From Verrucomicrobiia bacterium (lineage in GTDB: Bacteria; Verrucomicrobiota; Verrucomicrobiia; Verrucomicrobiales; DEV007): DNA of 38,892 nt. A program made the translations under genes and the position numbers. Shown piece by piece: positions 24,226 through 31,921 of the stretch (its first letter is position 1; each line of letters begins with the position of its first letter). The notes under the pieces were generated by a model. That model made no database searches. It was not told the origin of the DNA and was given only the letters and a program-made list of their open reading frames with translations. The stretch covers positions 1-38,892 of the forward strand of contig JAGRPC010000204.1 in the NCBI GenBank assembly GCA_020439925.1, in the 5' to 3' direction.

Positions 24226-24480
24226 ATGAAAACCACTGTGGAGCTCCCCGATGAGTTGTTTGTGGAGGCGAAGGCCGTGGCTCTGCGACGGCGGGTATCC
24301 TTGAAGACCCTCTTCACCCGGGCTCTTGAGCGTGAACTGCGGGGTCCCGCAGGGGAAACTCGGCAAGATCGTTTCCAGATCGACGAGAGTGGCTGGCCTC
24401 TTCTCCGGGTCGCAGAGGATGACTCAACGATCGTTTCGGATGCATTCGTCAACGAATTGCGCGAGTCCGAAGGGGTATAG
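24226..24480 (+). CDS. VapB-like ribbon-helix-helix antitoxin
   Basis: An 84-residue antitoxin. The N-terminal MKTTVELPDELFVEAKAVA-RRVSLKTLFTRALE is a typical ribbon-helix-helix DNA-binding domain. The C-terminal half (RFQIDESGWPLLRVAEDDSTIVSDAFVNELR) matches the toxin-binding tail of VapB proteins. It should neutralise the PIN toxin encoded next and repress its own promoter. The toxin ATG follows 8 bases after the stop. There is almost no room for a ribosome site upstream, consistent with leaderless translation from the strong promoter at 24191-24218. Confidence 0.88.
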   Translation: MKTTVELPDELFVEAKAVALRRRVSLKTLFTRALERELRGPAGETRQDRFQIDESGWPLLRVAEDDSTIVSDAFVNELRESEGV

Positions 24481-24487
24481 GCAGGCC

Positions 24488-24919
24488 ATGGCATTCCTTC
24501 TCGATCTCAACGTGTTGATCGCTCGTGTGGATCCTCGCCACGAACATCACCGGCGAGCCAAACGATGGCTGGATGGCAGGCCGGGTGCCGATCTCGTGAC
24601 CTGTCCCCTCACCGAGAACGGTTTCCTGAGAATCTATGGCCATCCCTCTTATCCCAAAGGTCCGGGGTCGCCCGAAGCGGCTCTGGAAGAACTCCGGGTG
24701 ATTCGTGGAATGACTTGCCACCGCTTTCTCGGAGACACCGTGAGCATCGACGATCCGGGGGTGTTTCACAGTCTGGCGGGAATCGGCCCGAAGCAGATCA
24801 CCGATGTCTATTTGCTGGGCCTCGCCGTCAGGAACCGGATGGCTTTCGCGACCTTCGATGCGGGCGTTCCCGCAGAAAGGGTGGTCGGTGGTGTGGCCGC
24901 CCTGGTTCCGATTCCGTGA
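24488..24919 (+). CDS. VapC-like PIN-domain ribonuclease toxin
   Basis: A 143-residue PIN-domain protein with the complete acidic set of an active nuclease: D6 in LLDLNVLIA, E43 in PLTENGFLRIY, D106 in QITDVYLLGLAV and D124 in TFDAGV. Characterised VapC toxins cut tRNA or rRNA under magnesium and are held inactive by VapB. The RIYGHPSYPKGPGSPEAALEELR stretch is typical of the branch often seen with long loops (TIGR00028-like). It is co-transcribed with the antitoxin. The locus lies in the lower-GC patch that also holds the tandem-repeat lipoprotein, which suggests acquired DNA. The RNA target cannot be inferred. Confidence 0.9.
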   Translation: MAFLLDLNVLIARVDPRHEHHRRAKRWLDGRPGADLVTCPLTENGFLRIYGHPSYPKGPGSPEAALEELRVIRGMTCHRFLGDTVSIDDPGVFHSLAGIGPKQITDVYLLGLAVRNRMAFATFDAGVPAERVVGGVAALVPIP

Positions 24920-24966
24920 CAGGAATGTTGCCCGGAGATGCAGGCGGAAGCGGTTGTAGAATCTGT

Positions 24967-24995
24967 TTGTTCCCTCGTCCTACGGGACTGATTCT
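24967..24995 (+). promoter_or_regulatory. putative rhomboid gene promoter
   Basis: TTGTTC (24967-24972), 17 bases, then GATTCT (24990-24995). Only five bases separate the -10 from the ATG at 25001, so transcription would begin at the start codon. Both boxes are mediocre matches. Confidence 0.32.
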
Positions 24996-25000
24996 GAGCC

Positions 25001-26110
25001 ATGTTCACCTGTCCGGTCTGCCGCACGACCCTCGAACGGACCAAGACTGGAAACGGTCTCGTCTGGGCTTGCTCCCGGTGCGGGGGGCATGCCGCGACGG
25101 TGGCGATCCTCCGAAAGAGCGTCGAGGGTGCGTTTGTCAGCCAGCTCTGGGACGACCTCCTCGCGGGGAAATGGCTGAGACCGCGGGCTGACCGGCTTTG
25201 TCCCTCCTGTACAAAACCGATGGGTGAGATCACCCGGGAGACGGTGACGGGGCCGGTCGAGATCGATGTCTGCCGGCCCTGCCAGTTCTTCTGGTTCGAC
25301 CTGGGAGAATCGGAACAGCTCCCGGTTTTGCCTCCGGAAGCTCCGGAACCCGAAATGCATCCCCGAGCCCGGGAAGCTCTCGCTCTCGCCGAGATTGAGC
25401 TGATCCGCCGCCGACATGAGCCGGGGGAATTCGAAAGCGGAGCGCCCGACGAGTGGTGGCAGGTCCTCGCCTCCATCGTCGGCATGCCGGTCGAGCAGGA
25501 TGCGGAGGGGCTTCTGCGGCGACCGCTTCTGACCTGGGGAATCTCCTTGCTCATTCTGGTGGTCAGCCTGTTCTCCTTCGGTTCTCTGGAATACTGGGTC
25601 CGCGAGTATGGATTCGTCCCTGCCGATCCGCTCCGCCACGGGGGGCTCACCTTTCTGACCTCCTTCCTCCTGCACGGAGGATGGTTTCATCTCCTCGGCA
25701 ACCTCTACTTCCTTCTCGTCTTCGGCGACGATGTCGAAGATGTGCTGGGGCACACGAAGTACCTGGCTCTGCTTGTCATCGCAACCGTGGCGGGAGACCT
25801 GCTACACCTTGCTTCGGATCCCGAATCCCTGGTTCCCGGCATCGGGGCGAGTGGCGGCATTTCGGGAGTCATCGCCTTTTATGCCTTCGCCTTTCCCCGG
25901 GCCCGCATCGGACTGTTCGTGCGCTTCGGATGGATCCGGCTCTCCGCGAGATGGGCTTTTGCCTTGTGGATCGGCATGCAGGCCTTCGGAACCTGGCAGC
26001 AGCTCACGGGCTTCGGAGAGGTGAACTATCTCGCCCACATCGGGGGAGCGGCGGCGGGTGTCGTCTGCTGGTTGCTGTGGCGGGAGAGGCGTCTTGAAAC
26101 ATGGGAATAG
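25001..26110 (+). CDS. rhomboid intramembrane serine protease with two N-terminal zinc-ribbon-like modules
   Basis: A 369-residue fusion. The cytosolic N-terminus has four CxxC pairs: CPVC and CSRC at about 4-27, then CPSC and CRPC at about 67-94. This looks like two zinc ribbons. A helical linker leads to a rhomboid domain with about six membrane helices. The catalytic serine is S284 in GIGASGGISG and the histidine H346 in LAHIGGAAAG; HLLGNLYFLLVFGD carries the oxyanion-loop residues. Rhomboids cut transmembrane helices of client proteins inside the membrane. Clients here are unknown. The zinc ribbons probably recruit a partner or substrate. The gene stands alone with a short gap on each side. 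Confidence 0.9.
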   Translation: MFTCPVCRTTLERTKTGNGLVWACSRCGGHAATVAILRKSVEGAFVSQLWDDLLAGKWLRPRADRLCPSCTKPMGEITRETVTGPVEIDVCRPCQFFWFDLGESEQLPVLPPEAPEPEMHPRAREALALAEIELIRRRHEPGEFESGAPDEWWQVLASIVGMPVEQDAEGLLRRPLLTWGISLLILVVSLFSFGSLEYWVREYGFVPADPLRHGGLTFLTSFLLHGGWFHLLGNLYFLLVFGDDVEDVLGHTKYLALLVIATVAGDLLHLASDPESLVPGIGASGGISGVIAFYAFAFPRARIGLFVRFGWIRLSARWAFALWIGMQAFGTWQQLTGFGEVNYLAHIGGAAAGVVCWLLWRERRLETWE

Positions 26111-26132
26111 GATTTCGCCGGGAAATGCGGAC

Positions 26133-26163
26133 TTGCCCCGCGTGCCGCTCTTCGGCAGATTAT
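26133..26163 (+). promoter_or_regulatory. putative promoter of the GDSL esterase gene
   Basis: TTGCCC (26133-26138) is followed after 19 bases by GATTAT (26158-26163). The spacing is longer than ideal. The -10 ends six bases before the ATG at 26170, so little or no leader would be made. It is listed because the TTGCC box recurs elsewhere in the window. Confidence 0.3.
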
Positions 26164-26169
26164 CCGCCC

Positions 26170-26913
26170 ATGAAAACGATCCCCCTTTTCTTCTCTGTCT
26201 CCCTTTTCGCTTCCCTGGCCATCGCCGAGTCACCCAAGCCGCTTGCGCTCTCTCCGGCGCCGCACCCCGGCAAGGAGGCCCTGCACGCCTCCTTCAACGA
26301 GATCTCGAAAAAGGGAGAAGCTCCCCTCGTTTTCCTCGGCGACTCCATCACCCAGGGCTGGAGCGGTAAGGGCAAGGGAGCGTGGGAGCAATACTGGGCT
26401 CCGCTGGGAGCCGCCAATTTCGGAATTGGGGGTGACCGCACCGAGCACATTCTCTGGCGGCTCGCGAACGGCAACTACGACGGGCTCAAGCCGAAACTGA
26501 CGGTGCTCATGATCGGCACGAACAACACCGGTCACCAGGGACGACCGATGGCCGAGCACGGGGGCGCCGTCTATTCCAGTTCCGCCGAGGAAACGGCCGC
26601 CGGCGTCACCGAGATCGTGAAGGTGCTGAAGGAAAAGCAGCCGCAGATGAAGATCCTCCTGCTCGCCATTTTCCCCCGTGGGGCCACGGCAGAAGACAAA
26701 ATGCGGCAGCAGAACGAGAAGACGAACGAACTCATCGCCAAGCTCGACGATGGAAAGACGGTCTTCTTCATGGACATCAACAAGGACTTTCTGGAGTCCG
26801 ACGGCACCCTCTCGAAGGAAATCATGCCCGACCTGCTTCACCCGAACGAAAAGGGCTATGAAATCTGGTCCAAGGCGATCGAGCCGCGCGTGAAGGAACT
26901 GATGGCGAAGTGA
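26170..26913 (+). CDS. secreted GDSL/SGNH esterase (PAF acetylhydrolase-like)
   Basis: A 247-residue SGNH hydrolase with a signal peptide (about 1-19, SLFASLAIAE). All four family blocks are present: LVFLGDSITQGW with serine S59, FGIGGDR as block II, LMIGTNNTGH as block III, and DLLHPNEKGYE carrying the Asp-x-x-His pair. It is closest in type to the platelet-activating factor acetylhydrolase beta-subunit-like proteins frequent in planctomycetes and verrucomicrobia. There they may deacetylate polysaccharides, though the substrate is not established. The frame extends upstream to 26101, but the signal peptide sets the start at 26170. Confidence 0.9.
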   Translation: MKTIPLFFSVSLFASLAIAESPKPLALSPAPHPGKEALHASFNEISKKGEAPLVFLGDSITQGWSGKGKGAWEQYWAPLGAANFGIGGDRTEHILWRLANGNYDGLKPKLTVLMIGTNNTGHQGRPMAEHGGAVYSSSAEETAAGVTEIVKVLKEKQPQMKILLLAIFPRGATAEDKMRQQNEKTNELIAKLDDGKTVFFMDINKDFLESDGTLSKEIMPDLLHPNEKGYEIWSKAIEPRVKELMAK

Positions 26914-26918
26914 CGAAC

Positions 26919-26969
26919 GGCTGCGAGAGCGGTCGGATCCTCAGGTTCGACCGTCTTGTTGCCGCAGCC
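26919..26969 (+). terminator. nested hairpin after the GDSL gene, possible terminator
   Basis: The outer arms are GGCTGCG (26919-26925) and CGCAGCC (26963-26969). The inner arms are CGGTCG (26930-26935) and CGACCG (26948-26953). The structure begins 6 bases after the stop codon. Only a short TTGTT follows, so termination may need a factor. It separates the GDSL gene from the ABC operon. Confidence 0.45.
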
Positions 26970-27037
26970 TTGTTCCCGACGAGGGGCACGCCAATCCCTA
27001 CTTGATGCGACTCGGGGAAAGGCCGAAGCTTCGTGCA

Positions 27038-27733
27038 ATGCCTGATCCGTCGAATTCGATCCTGGAACTGCGCGGCGTCACCAAGTGGTACGAAAGCGCC
27101 CCCGAACGCCGCATCCTCGATGGGCTGGATCTCGTCGTGAGTGCGGGCGAGCGTTTCGCCATCGTGGGCCCTTCGGGATGCGGCAAGAGCACGCTCCTCA
27201 ATCTTCTCGGCACGCTGGATGTTCCCTCCGAAGGCCGGGTCATCGTGGACGGCATCGACACGGCCGGGCTGGTCGAGGACGCGGTCGCGAGGATCCGTTC
27301 CGAAAAGATCGGTTTCATCTTCCAGATGCACCATCTCCTCCCCCAGTGCACCGCGCTGGAGAACGCCCTTGTTCCCACCCTGGCTCTCGCCCAACGTCCC
27401 GATCCGGTCGCGGCGTCGGAACGAGCTCGAGGACTTTTCGAGCGGGTGGGACTCGGCGACAAGCTCGACCGCCTGCCTTCGCAGCTGTCGGGAGGAGAAC
27501 GGCAGCGTGTCGCGGTGGTGAGGTCCCTCATCAACTCCCCGCGGCTTCTTCTCGCCGACGAGCCGACTGGCGCCCTCGACGAAGACAATGCGAAGCGACT
27601 CATGGAACTGCTCGCCGAGCTCAACGAATCCGAGGGGCTTGCCCTCATCGTGGTCACCCATGACCGTTCCCTTGCCGCAACCCTCGGCTCGGTGCGGTCT
27701 CTTCACCGGGGGAAACTGGAGACGGTCTCATGA
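27038..27733 (+). CDS. ABC transporter ATP-binding protein (LolD/MacB type)
   Basis: A 231-residue ABC ATPase of the MacB/LolD group. Walker A is GPSGCGKST (44-52), the Q loop is FIFQMHHLLP, the signature is QLSGGERQRVAVVRSL, Walker B is LLLADEPTGALD and the switch is VVTHDRS. The HHLLP variant after the Q loop is typical of lipoprotein-release and mechanotransmission ATPases. Its partner is the giant FtsX-type permease starting at 27900. The ATG at 27038 is preceded by in-frame starts back to 27002, but homologues begin close to the chosen point. The 166 bases before the permease gene hold a REP-like pair. Confidence 0.92.
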   Translation: MPDPSNSILELRGVTKWYESAPERRILDGLDLVVSAGERFAIVGPSGCGKSTLLNLLGTLDVPSEGRVIVDGIDTAGLVEDAVARIRSEKIGFIFQMHHLLPQCTALENALVPTLALAQRPDPVAASERARGLFERVGLGDKLDRLPSQLSGGERQRVAVVRSLINSPRLLLADEPTGALDEDNAKRLMELLAELNESEGLALIVVTHDRSLAATLGSVRSLHRGKLETVS

Positions 27734-27775
27734 GTCTGGACGTGTTTTCGCTGGTTGAACTTCAAAACGGCGCGG

Positions 27776-27800
27776 GTAGGGCCGCCCGGCCCGGGCGGCC
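27776..27800 (+). repeat. REP-like palindrome with GTAG head (first of an inverted pair)
   Basis: GTAG at 27776-27779 is followed at once by a perfect 9-bp hairpin, GGCCGCCCG (27780-27788), loop GCC, then CGGGCGGCC (27792-27800). A GTAG or GGAG tetranucleotide at the 5' foot of a hairpin is the hallmark of REP elements mobilised by RAYT transposases. No RAYT gene is in the window. Confidence 0.7.
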
Positions 27801-27847
27801 GATTCGAGGCAGGGTTGCCGCCATCGCGATCGAAATCCTGGACCTGT

Positions 27848-27872
27848 CCCCGACCGGGCCGGTCGGGGCTAC
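27848..27872 (-). repeat. REP-like palindrome with GTAG head (second, inverted)
   Basis: Read on the minus strand, GTAG (27872-27869) is followed by CCCCGACC (27868-27861), a 5-base loop and GGTCGGGG (27855-27848), a perfect 8-bp stem. It faces the first element across 47 bases, giving the head-out arrangement of a bacterial interspersed mosaic element. The stem sequence differs from that of the first element. Confidence 0.7.
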
Positions 27873-27899
27873 CAAGTCCATGGAGGCGATAAAGGTTCC

Positions 27900-30800
27900 A
27901 TGACTTCCCTCCGTCTCATCTTCTCCTCCCTTTTCCACTACCGCTGGGTCAACCTCTCGGTACTTTCGGGGGTGGCCCTGACCTCGGCCATTCTCAGCGG
28001 TGCCCTTGTCGTGGGTGATTCGGTGAGAGAAAGCCTGCGCCGTAATGCCGGAGCGAGGCTCTCGGGGATCGGCCCGGTGTTCCTCGGTGGCGAACGATTT
28101 TTCACCGCCGACCTCGCCGACCGGGTCGCTGCAAAACTGGGGACCGAGTTCGTTGTTGCTCCCGTGCTTCAGATCGAAGGTACGGCCGCGAGCCGTGAAG
28201 GGGGGAAGCGGGTCAACCGGGTCCAGATCGTGGGCGTCGACGAGCGCTTCTGGAAGCTCTCCCTCGCGGGAAAGGCACCCGAGGGTTTCGGCAGCGAGCG
28301 ATTCATCGCCATCAACCATGCGCTGGCGGATCGCATCGGAGCGAAACCGGGCGACACGCTCATCGTCCGTATCGAGGTACCCGGGGCCTTGTCGAGGGAT
28401 GCACCGCTTTCCGGGGAGTCCGAACAGACCACACCCTTCACCGCCGAAGTGACGACCGTTTTGAGTCCCGAGGAATTCGGAGCTTACTCGCTGAAATCCG
28501 AGCAGGTTCCTCCGGCGACCCTGTTTCTCCCCCGTGACCGACTCGAGGCCGTGATCGAACAGGAAAATCGTGCCAATCTCCTCCTCGGCAGCCGTGGCCT
28601 CGAGGCCACCGCGTTCTCCGATGCCGTCGAGGGGTCCTGGCAACTGGAGGATCTCCAGCTGAGCGTCGCGCCGGTTGCGGAAGGCGGCGTTCGGCAGATG
28701 GTCAGTTCGCGCGTCTTTTTCGACGCCGCTCTCGTGAAGGCTCTCGAATCGATTTCCTCGGTCAGTGCGCCCGTCCTCACGTATCTCGCCACCGACATCG
28801 CCAAGGCACCGGGAACCAGGGGAACGCCATACTCGATGGTCACCGGCGTTGCCCCTGCGCTCAACTCCATGGTCACCGCTGACCTCGGCGACAATGAAAT
28901 CATTCTCTCCGACTGGCTCTCCGAAGATCTTGCCGCGAAGGAAGGCGATACCGTCACCCTGACCTACAACGTGGTTGGCGCAGGTCGCGCCCTGGTCGAA
29001 CAGCACCATTCGTTCAAGGTCGCGGGCATTGCTCCGCTCGAACAGAACGGCTGGGATCGCACCTGGACGCCCGAGTTTCCCGGCATCTTCGACGTTGACG
29101 GTCTTGATGAATGGCAGCCCGGCATCCCCATCGACCGCGACCGTATCCGGCAGAAGGACGACGACTACTGGGATCAGCACAAGACGACTCCCAAGGCCTT
29201 TGTTTCCCTCGGGGCGGCTCGCGCGATGTGGTCCAACCGTTTCGGCGATGCCACCTCGGTGCGCTTCGAGCTGAAGGATCCTGGCAAACCCCTCTCCGAT
29301 CAATTGCGGGAGCATCTGAAGCTTGCCGATCTCGGTATGGCGACGCGCGACCTTCCCGGCGAGGCCGCCGCCGCCGTCGCGGGGTCCTTTGATTTCGGAG
29401 CCCTCTTCGCGAGCATGAGTTTTTTCCTAATCGTCGCTGCCCTCGTCCTTGCCGGACTGGTCTTTGTCTTCGGGATCGAGCAGCGCGCCCACCAGATCGG
29501 ACTGCTCCTTGCCCTGGGATTCACCCGGAAAAGGGTTCGCCGGCTTTTCCTCGTCGAGGCTCTCGTTCTTTCGATCGTGGGTTCGGGCCTCGGACTTCTC
29601 GGTGGATATATCTACACCCGCCTCGCCCTTCATGGGATGTCGGGGGTGTGGCAGGATGCCGCGGCCGGAATGGAGTTTGTCTATTTCCTGAAACCGACTT
29701 CCCTCGGTATCTCGTTTGTCGGAACCATTTTTGTCGCCCTGGTAGTGGTCTGGTTCGCGAGTCGGCGGGTCACCGCGATTCGGCCCAGCGCCCTGATTTC
29801 CGGAATCGGAGACGAGGCTCCGTCGTCCGCGCTCCGAGGTCGACGCGATCTTTATGCATTCTGGGGAGGCCTGGTCGGCGCGCTGGGTTGCCTGTTTGCT
29901 CCGAAAGTGCCGGGAACCATGGCCGAGCAGGGGCTCTTCTTCGGGGCCGGGTTCCTCATCACCGTCGCCGGTGTCGCCCTTTGCTCCATCTTCATCCGTC
30001 GATTTCTTCGTCCCTCGCAGACGCTCGCTTCGCTCGGTGCCCTCGGGCGCCAGCATACGGTGCGACGTCGCGGTCGCAGTCTCGCGGTGATCGGACTGAT
30101 GGCCGCGGGCGTCTTCATGGTCACGGCGATCAATTCCTTCCGACTCGATGGTTCCCGCGGCGCGGAACGTCGCAGCTCCGGTACTGGTGGCTTCGCCTAC
30201 GTGGGGGAGTCCACGCTTCCGGTCTACGAAAACCTCGACGGTACCGAGGGGCGCAAGAAATTCGGTCTCGACGCGTTCAAGGAATCGTTCTCGCTCCTTT
30301 CCCTCCGGGTGAGCGATGGCGAGGATGCGAGCTGCCTCAATCTCAATCGGGCGCAACGCCCGCGGCTCATGGGGGTCGACGTCGGCAGGATCGCGACCCT
30401 TTCCCCTTTCCACTTCACCGCCCTTCCTGATCCGCCGCCGAACGGTCAGAGCCCCTGGCGTGTTCTTTCCGCCGACGAGGCCAACGAGGATGGCATCCCC
30501 GTGGTTCCCGGGATCATCGATCAGAACACGGCCGTCTACGCCCTCCAGAAGAAGATCGGCGACACGGTGCGATACGAGACCGTCTCCGGCGACGCCTTTG
30601 CCGTGCGACTCGTCGGTTTCCTCGAGACCTCGATTCTTCAGGGCAGCCTCATCATCGATGAAGCCGAGTTCATCCGATTTTTTCCCGACGCGGGAGGTTA
30701 CCGCTTCTTCCTCCTCGACGGAGGAGGAGCCGATTCCGCGAGCCTCGCTCCCGTCGCCGCCCATCTCACTCGCATGTTCGGGGACCTCGGGCTCGAAATG

Positions 30801-31226
30801 AGGCCTGCGGCGGACCGACTCAATGAATTCAATGCGGTGCAGAATACCTACCTTTCGATCTTCTCGACCCTGGGTGGCCTTGGCCTCTTTCTCGGGACGC
30901 TCGGCCTCGCCATCCTCGTGGGACGCAACGTGATGGAACGGCGAGGTCAACTCGGGGTGATGCAGGCGATGGGTTTCACGCGACGCGCGCTTGCCGGGAT
31001 GGTCCTCTCGGAGCACTGGTTCCTCCATATCTCGGGCGTCATCGTCGGCCTTGGCGCCGCCCTTCTCGCGGTGCTTCCCAAGCTGACGGGAGGTTCCGCG
31101 CCTTTGCCCTGGGGACTTCTCGCCGCGATCAACGGAGCGGTCCTCATAGGCGGGCTTCTTTTCTGTGCGGGAGCCGCCCGCGCCGTGCTGCGAGGCAATC
31201 TCATGGACGCGATCCGCCGGGAATGA
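27900..31226 (+). CDS. giant FtsX-family ABC transporter permease
   Basis: An 1108-residue permease with two FtsX/MacB-type units. Each has a membrane helix, a large periplasmic domain and three-helix bundles. The first bundle begins at about residue 500 (FGALFASMSFFLIVAALVLAGLVFVFG, then LLLALGFTRKRVRRLFLVEALVLSIVG). The last starts near 980 (LGGLGLFLGTLGLAILVGRNVMERRGQLGVMQAMGFTRRAL) and repeats the same ALGFTR/AMGFTR motif. Permeases of this layout move or extract lipoproteins and lipids, or carry force to envelope enzymes. The cargo is not readable. The ATPase gene upstream is its likely partner. The stop overlaps the next start (ATGA at 31223-31226). Confidence 0.88.
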   Translation: MTSLRLIFSSLFHYRWVNLSVLSGVALTSAILSGALVVGDSVRESLRRNAGARLSGIGPVFLGGERFFTADLADRVAAKLGTEFVVAPVLQIEGTAASREGGKRVNRVQIVGVDERFWKLSLAGKAPEGFGSERFIAINHALADRIGAKPGDTLIVRIEVPGALSRDAPLSGESEQTTPFTAEVTTVLSPEEFGAYSLKSEQVPPATLFLPRDRLEAVIEQENRANLLLGSRGLEATAFSDAVEGSWQLEDLQLSVAPVAEGGVRQMVSSRVFFDAALVKALESISSVSAPVLTYLATDIAKAPGTRGTPYSMVTGVAPALNSMVTADLGDNEIILSDWLSEDLAAKEGDTVTLTYNVVGAGRALVEQHHSFKVAGIAPLEQNGWDRTWTPEFPGIFDVDGLDEWQPGIPIDRDRIRQKDDDYWDQHKTTPKAFVSLGAARAMWSNRFGDATSVRFELKDPGKPLSDQLREHLKLADLGMATRDLPGEAAAAVAGSFDFGALFASMSFFLIVAALVLAGLVFVFGIEQRAHQIGLLLALGFTRKRVRRLFLVEALVLSIVGSGLGLLGGYIYTRLALHGMSGVWQDAAAGMEFVYFLKPTSLGISFVGTIFVALVVVWFASRRVTAIRPSALISGIGDEAPSSALRGRRDLYAFWGGLVGALGCLFAPKVPGTMAEQGLFFGAGFLITVAGVALCSIFIRRFLRPSQTLASLGALGRQHTVRRRGRSLAVIGLMAAGVFMVTAINSFRLDGSRGAERRSSGTGGFAYVGESTLPVYENLDGTEGRKKFGLDAFKESFSLLSLRVSDGEDASCLNLNRAQRPRLMGVDVGRIATLSPFHFTALPDPPPNGQSPWRVLSADEANEDGIPVVPGIIDQNTAVYALQKKIGDTVRYETVSGDAFAVRLVGFLETSILQGSLIIDEAEFIRFFPDAGGYRFFLLDGGGADSASLAPVAAHLTRMFGDLGLEMRPAADRLNEFNAVQNTYLSIFSTLGGLGLFLGTLGLAILVGRNVMERRGQLGVMQAMGFTRRALAGMVLSEHWFLHISGVIVGLGAALLAVLPKLTGGSAPLPWGLLAAINGAVLIGGLLFCAGAARAVLRGNLMDAIRRE

Positions 31227-31918
31227 AGACCGGAGAGGGTTGGTTGGTGTTCCTGACAGGGTCGACTCTGGCCTGCCTCGGAGCCTTGGCCGCGGATGAA
31301 GGCGGCAAGGGCAAGGCCGAGCAGGAGCCGCCGCGCGAACTCGCGCGTCTCGACATCGCCAACAGCAAGGAGGGCTCGATCCCCGGCGGGGCGTCGGTCG
31401 TGAAGGGATCATGGGCGGTCGATGCCGGCGCGAAGAAGCTGGTGGTGGCAGCTGAGCCGCTTCTCGAGGGCTGGCTCGAATTCGGACCCGAGATTCGGGA
31501 AAAGGGCGCCAGTATCACGGCCAGCGGTCGCGCTCCGGGAAGCGGTCGGCTTCAGTCACGCTTCGGAGTGGGGCTCTACGGCAGGAACGGCTTCCAACTC
31601 CGCCTCGTTCCGGTGCGACAGGAAGTGGAACTGGTTCACCGTGGTGAAGTGATTCTCAGTCGGCCATTCCCGCACGATCCATCGCAACTCCAACAGGTCG
31701 AATTGTCGGTGCGGGCCGAGCGCCAGCACTGGATCGTATCGGGCCGGGCATGGAAGGAGGGAGAGGATCGTCCCGAAGATCTCCTTTTCGAGCACAAGGT
31801 TTTTGCGGTGGAATTGCTTTTCCCCCTCGCGGGCAAGGCGGTCCTTGTGGCCACTCCCTTTTCGGGTGAGCCGATCTCGTTCGCCTCGGCCGTGGTGACT
31901 CCGGAGAAGGCGGATTGA
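31223..31918 (+). CDS. exported protein of unknown function coupled to the ABC permease
   Basis: A 231-residue protein with a signal peptide (about 1-24, ending GALAADE). The mature part is beta-rich (VKGSWAVDAGAKKLVVAAEPLLEGWLEFG, FGVGLYGRNGFQLRLVPVRQEVELVHRGEVI) and resembles a concanavalin-like or DUF1080-like sandwich, but I do not recognise the family. No catalytic residues stand out. Its ATG overlaps the permease stop by 4 bases, so it is made with the transporter and may be its periplasmic partner or cargo (inference). It converges with the glycosyltransferase gene, with three bases between stops. Confidence 0.7.
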   Translation: MKTGEGWLVFLTGSTLACLGALAADEGGKGKAEQEPPRELARLDIANSKEGSIPGGASVVKGSWAVDAGAKKLVVAAEPLLEGWLEFGPEIREKGASITASGRAPGSGRLQSRFGVGLYGRNGFQLRLVPVRQEVELVHRGEVILSRPFPHDPSQLQQVELSVRAERQHWIVSGRAWKEGEDRPEDLLFEHKVFAVELLFPLAGKAVLVATPFSGEPISFASAVVTPEKAD

Positions 31919-31921
31919 AGG

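Noticed and set aside
29427..31412. A 661-codon open frame antisense to the permease
   Set aside because: The composition is charged and repetitive with no domain, while the plus strand has a consistent membrane protein.
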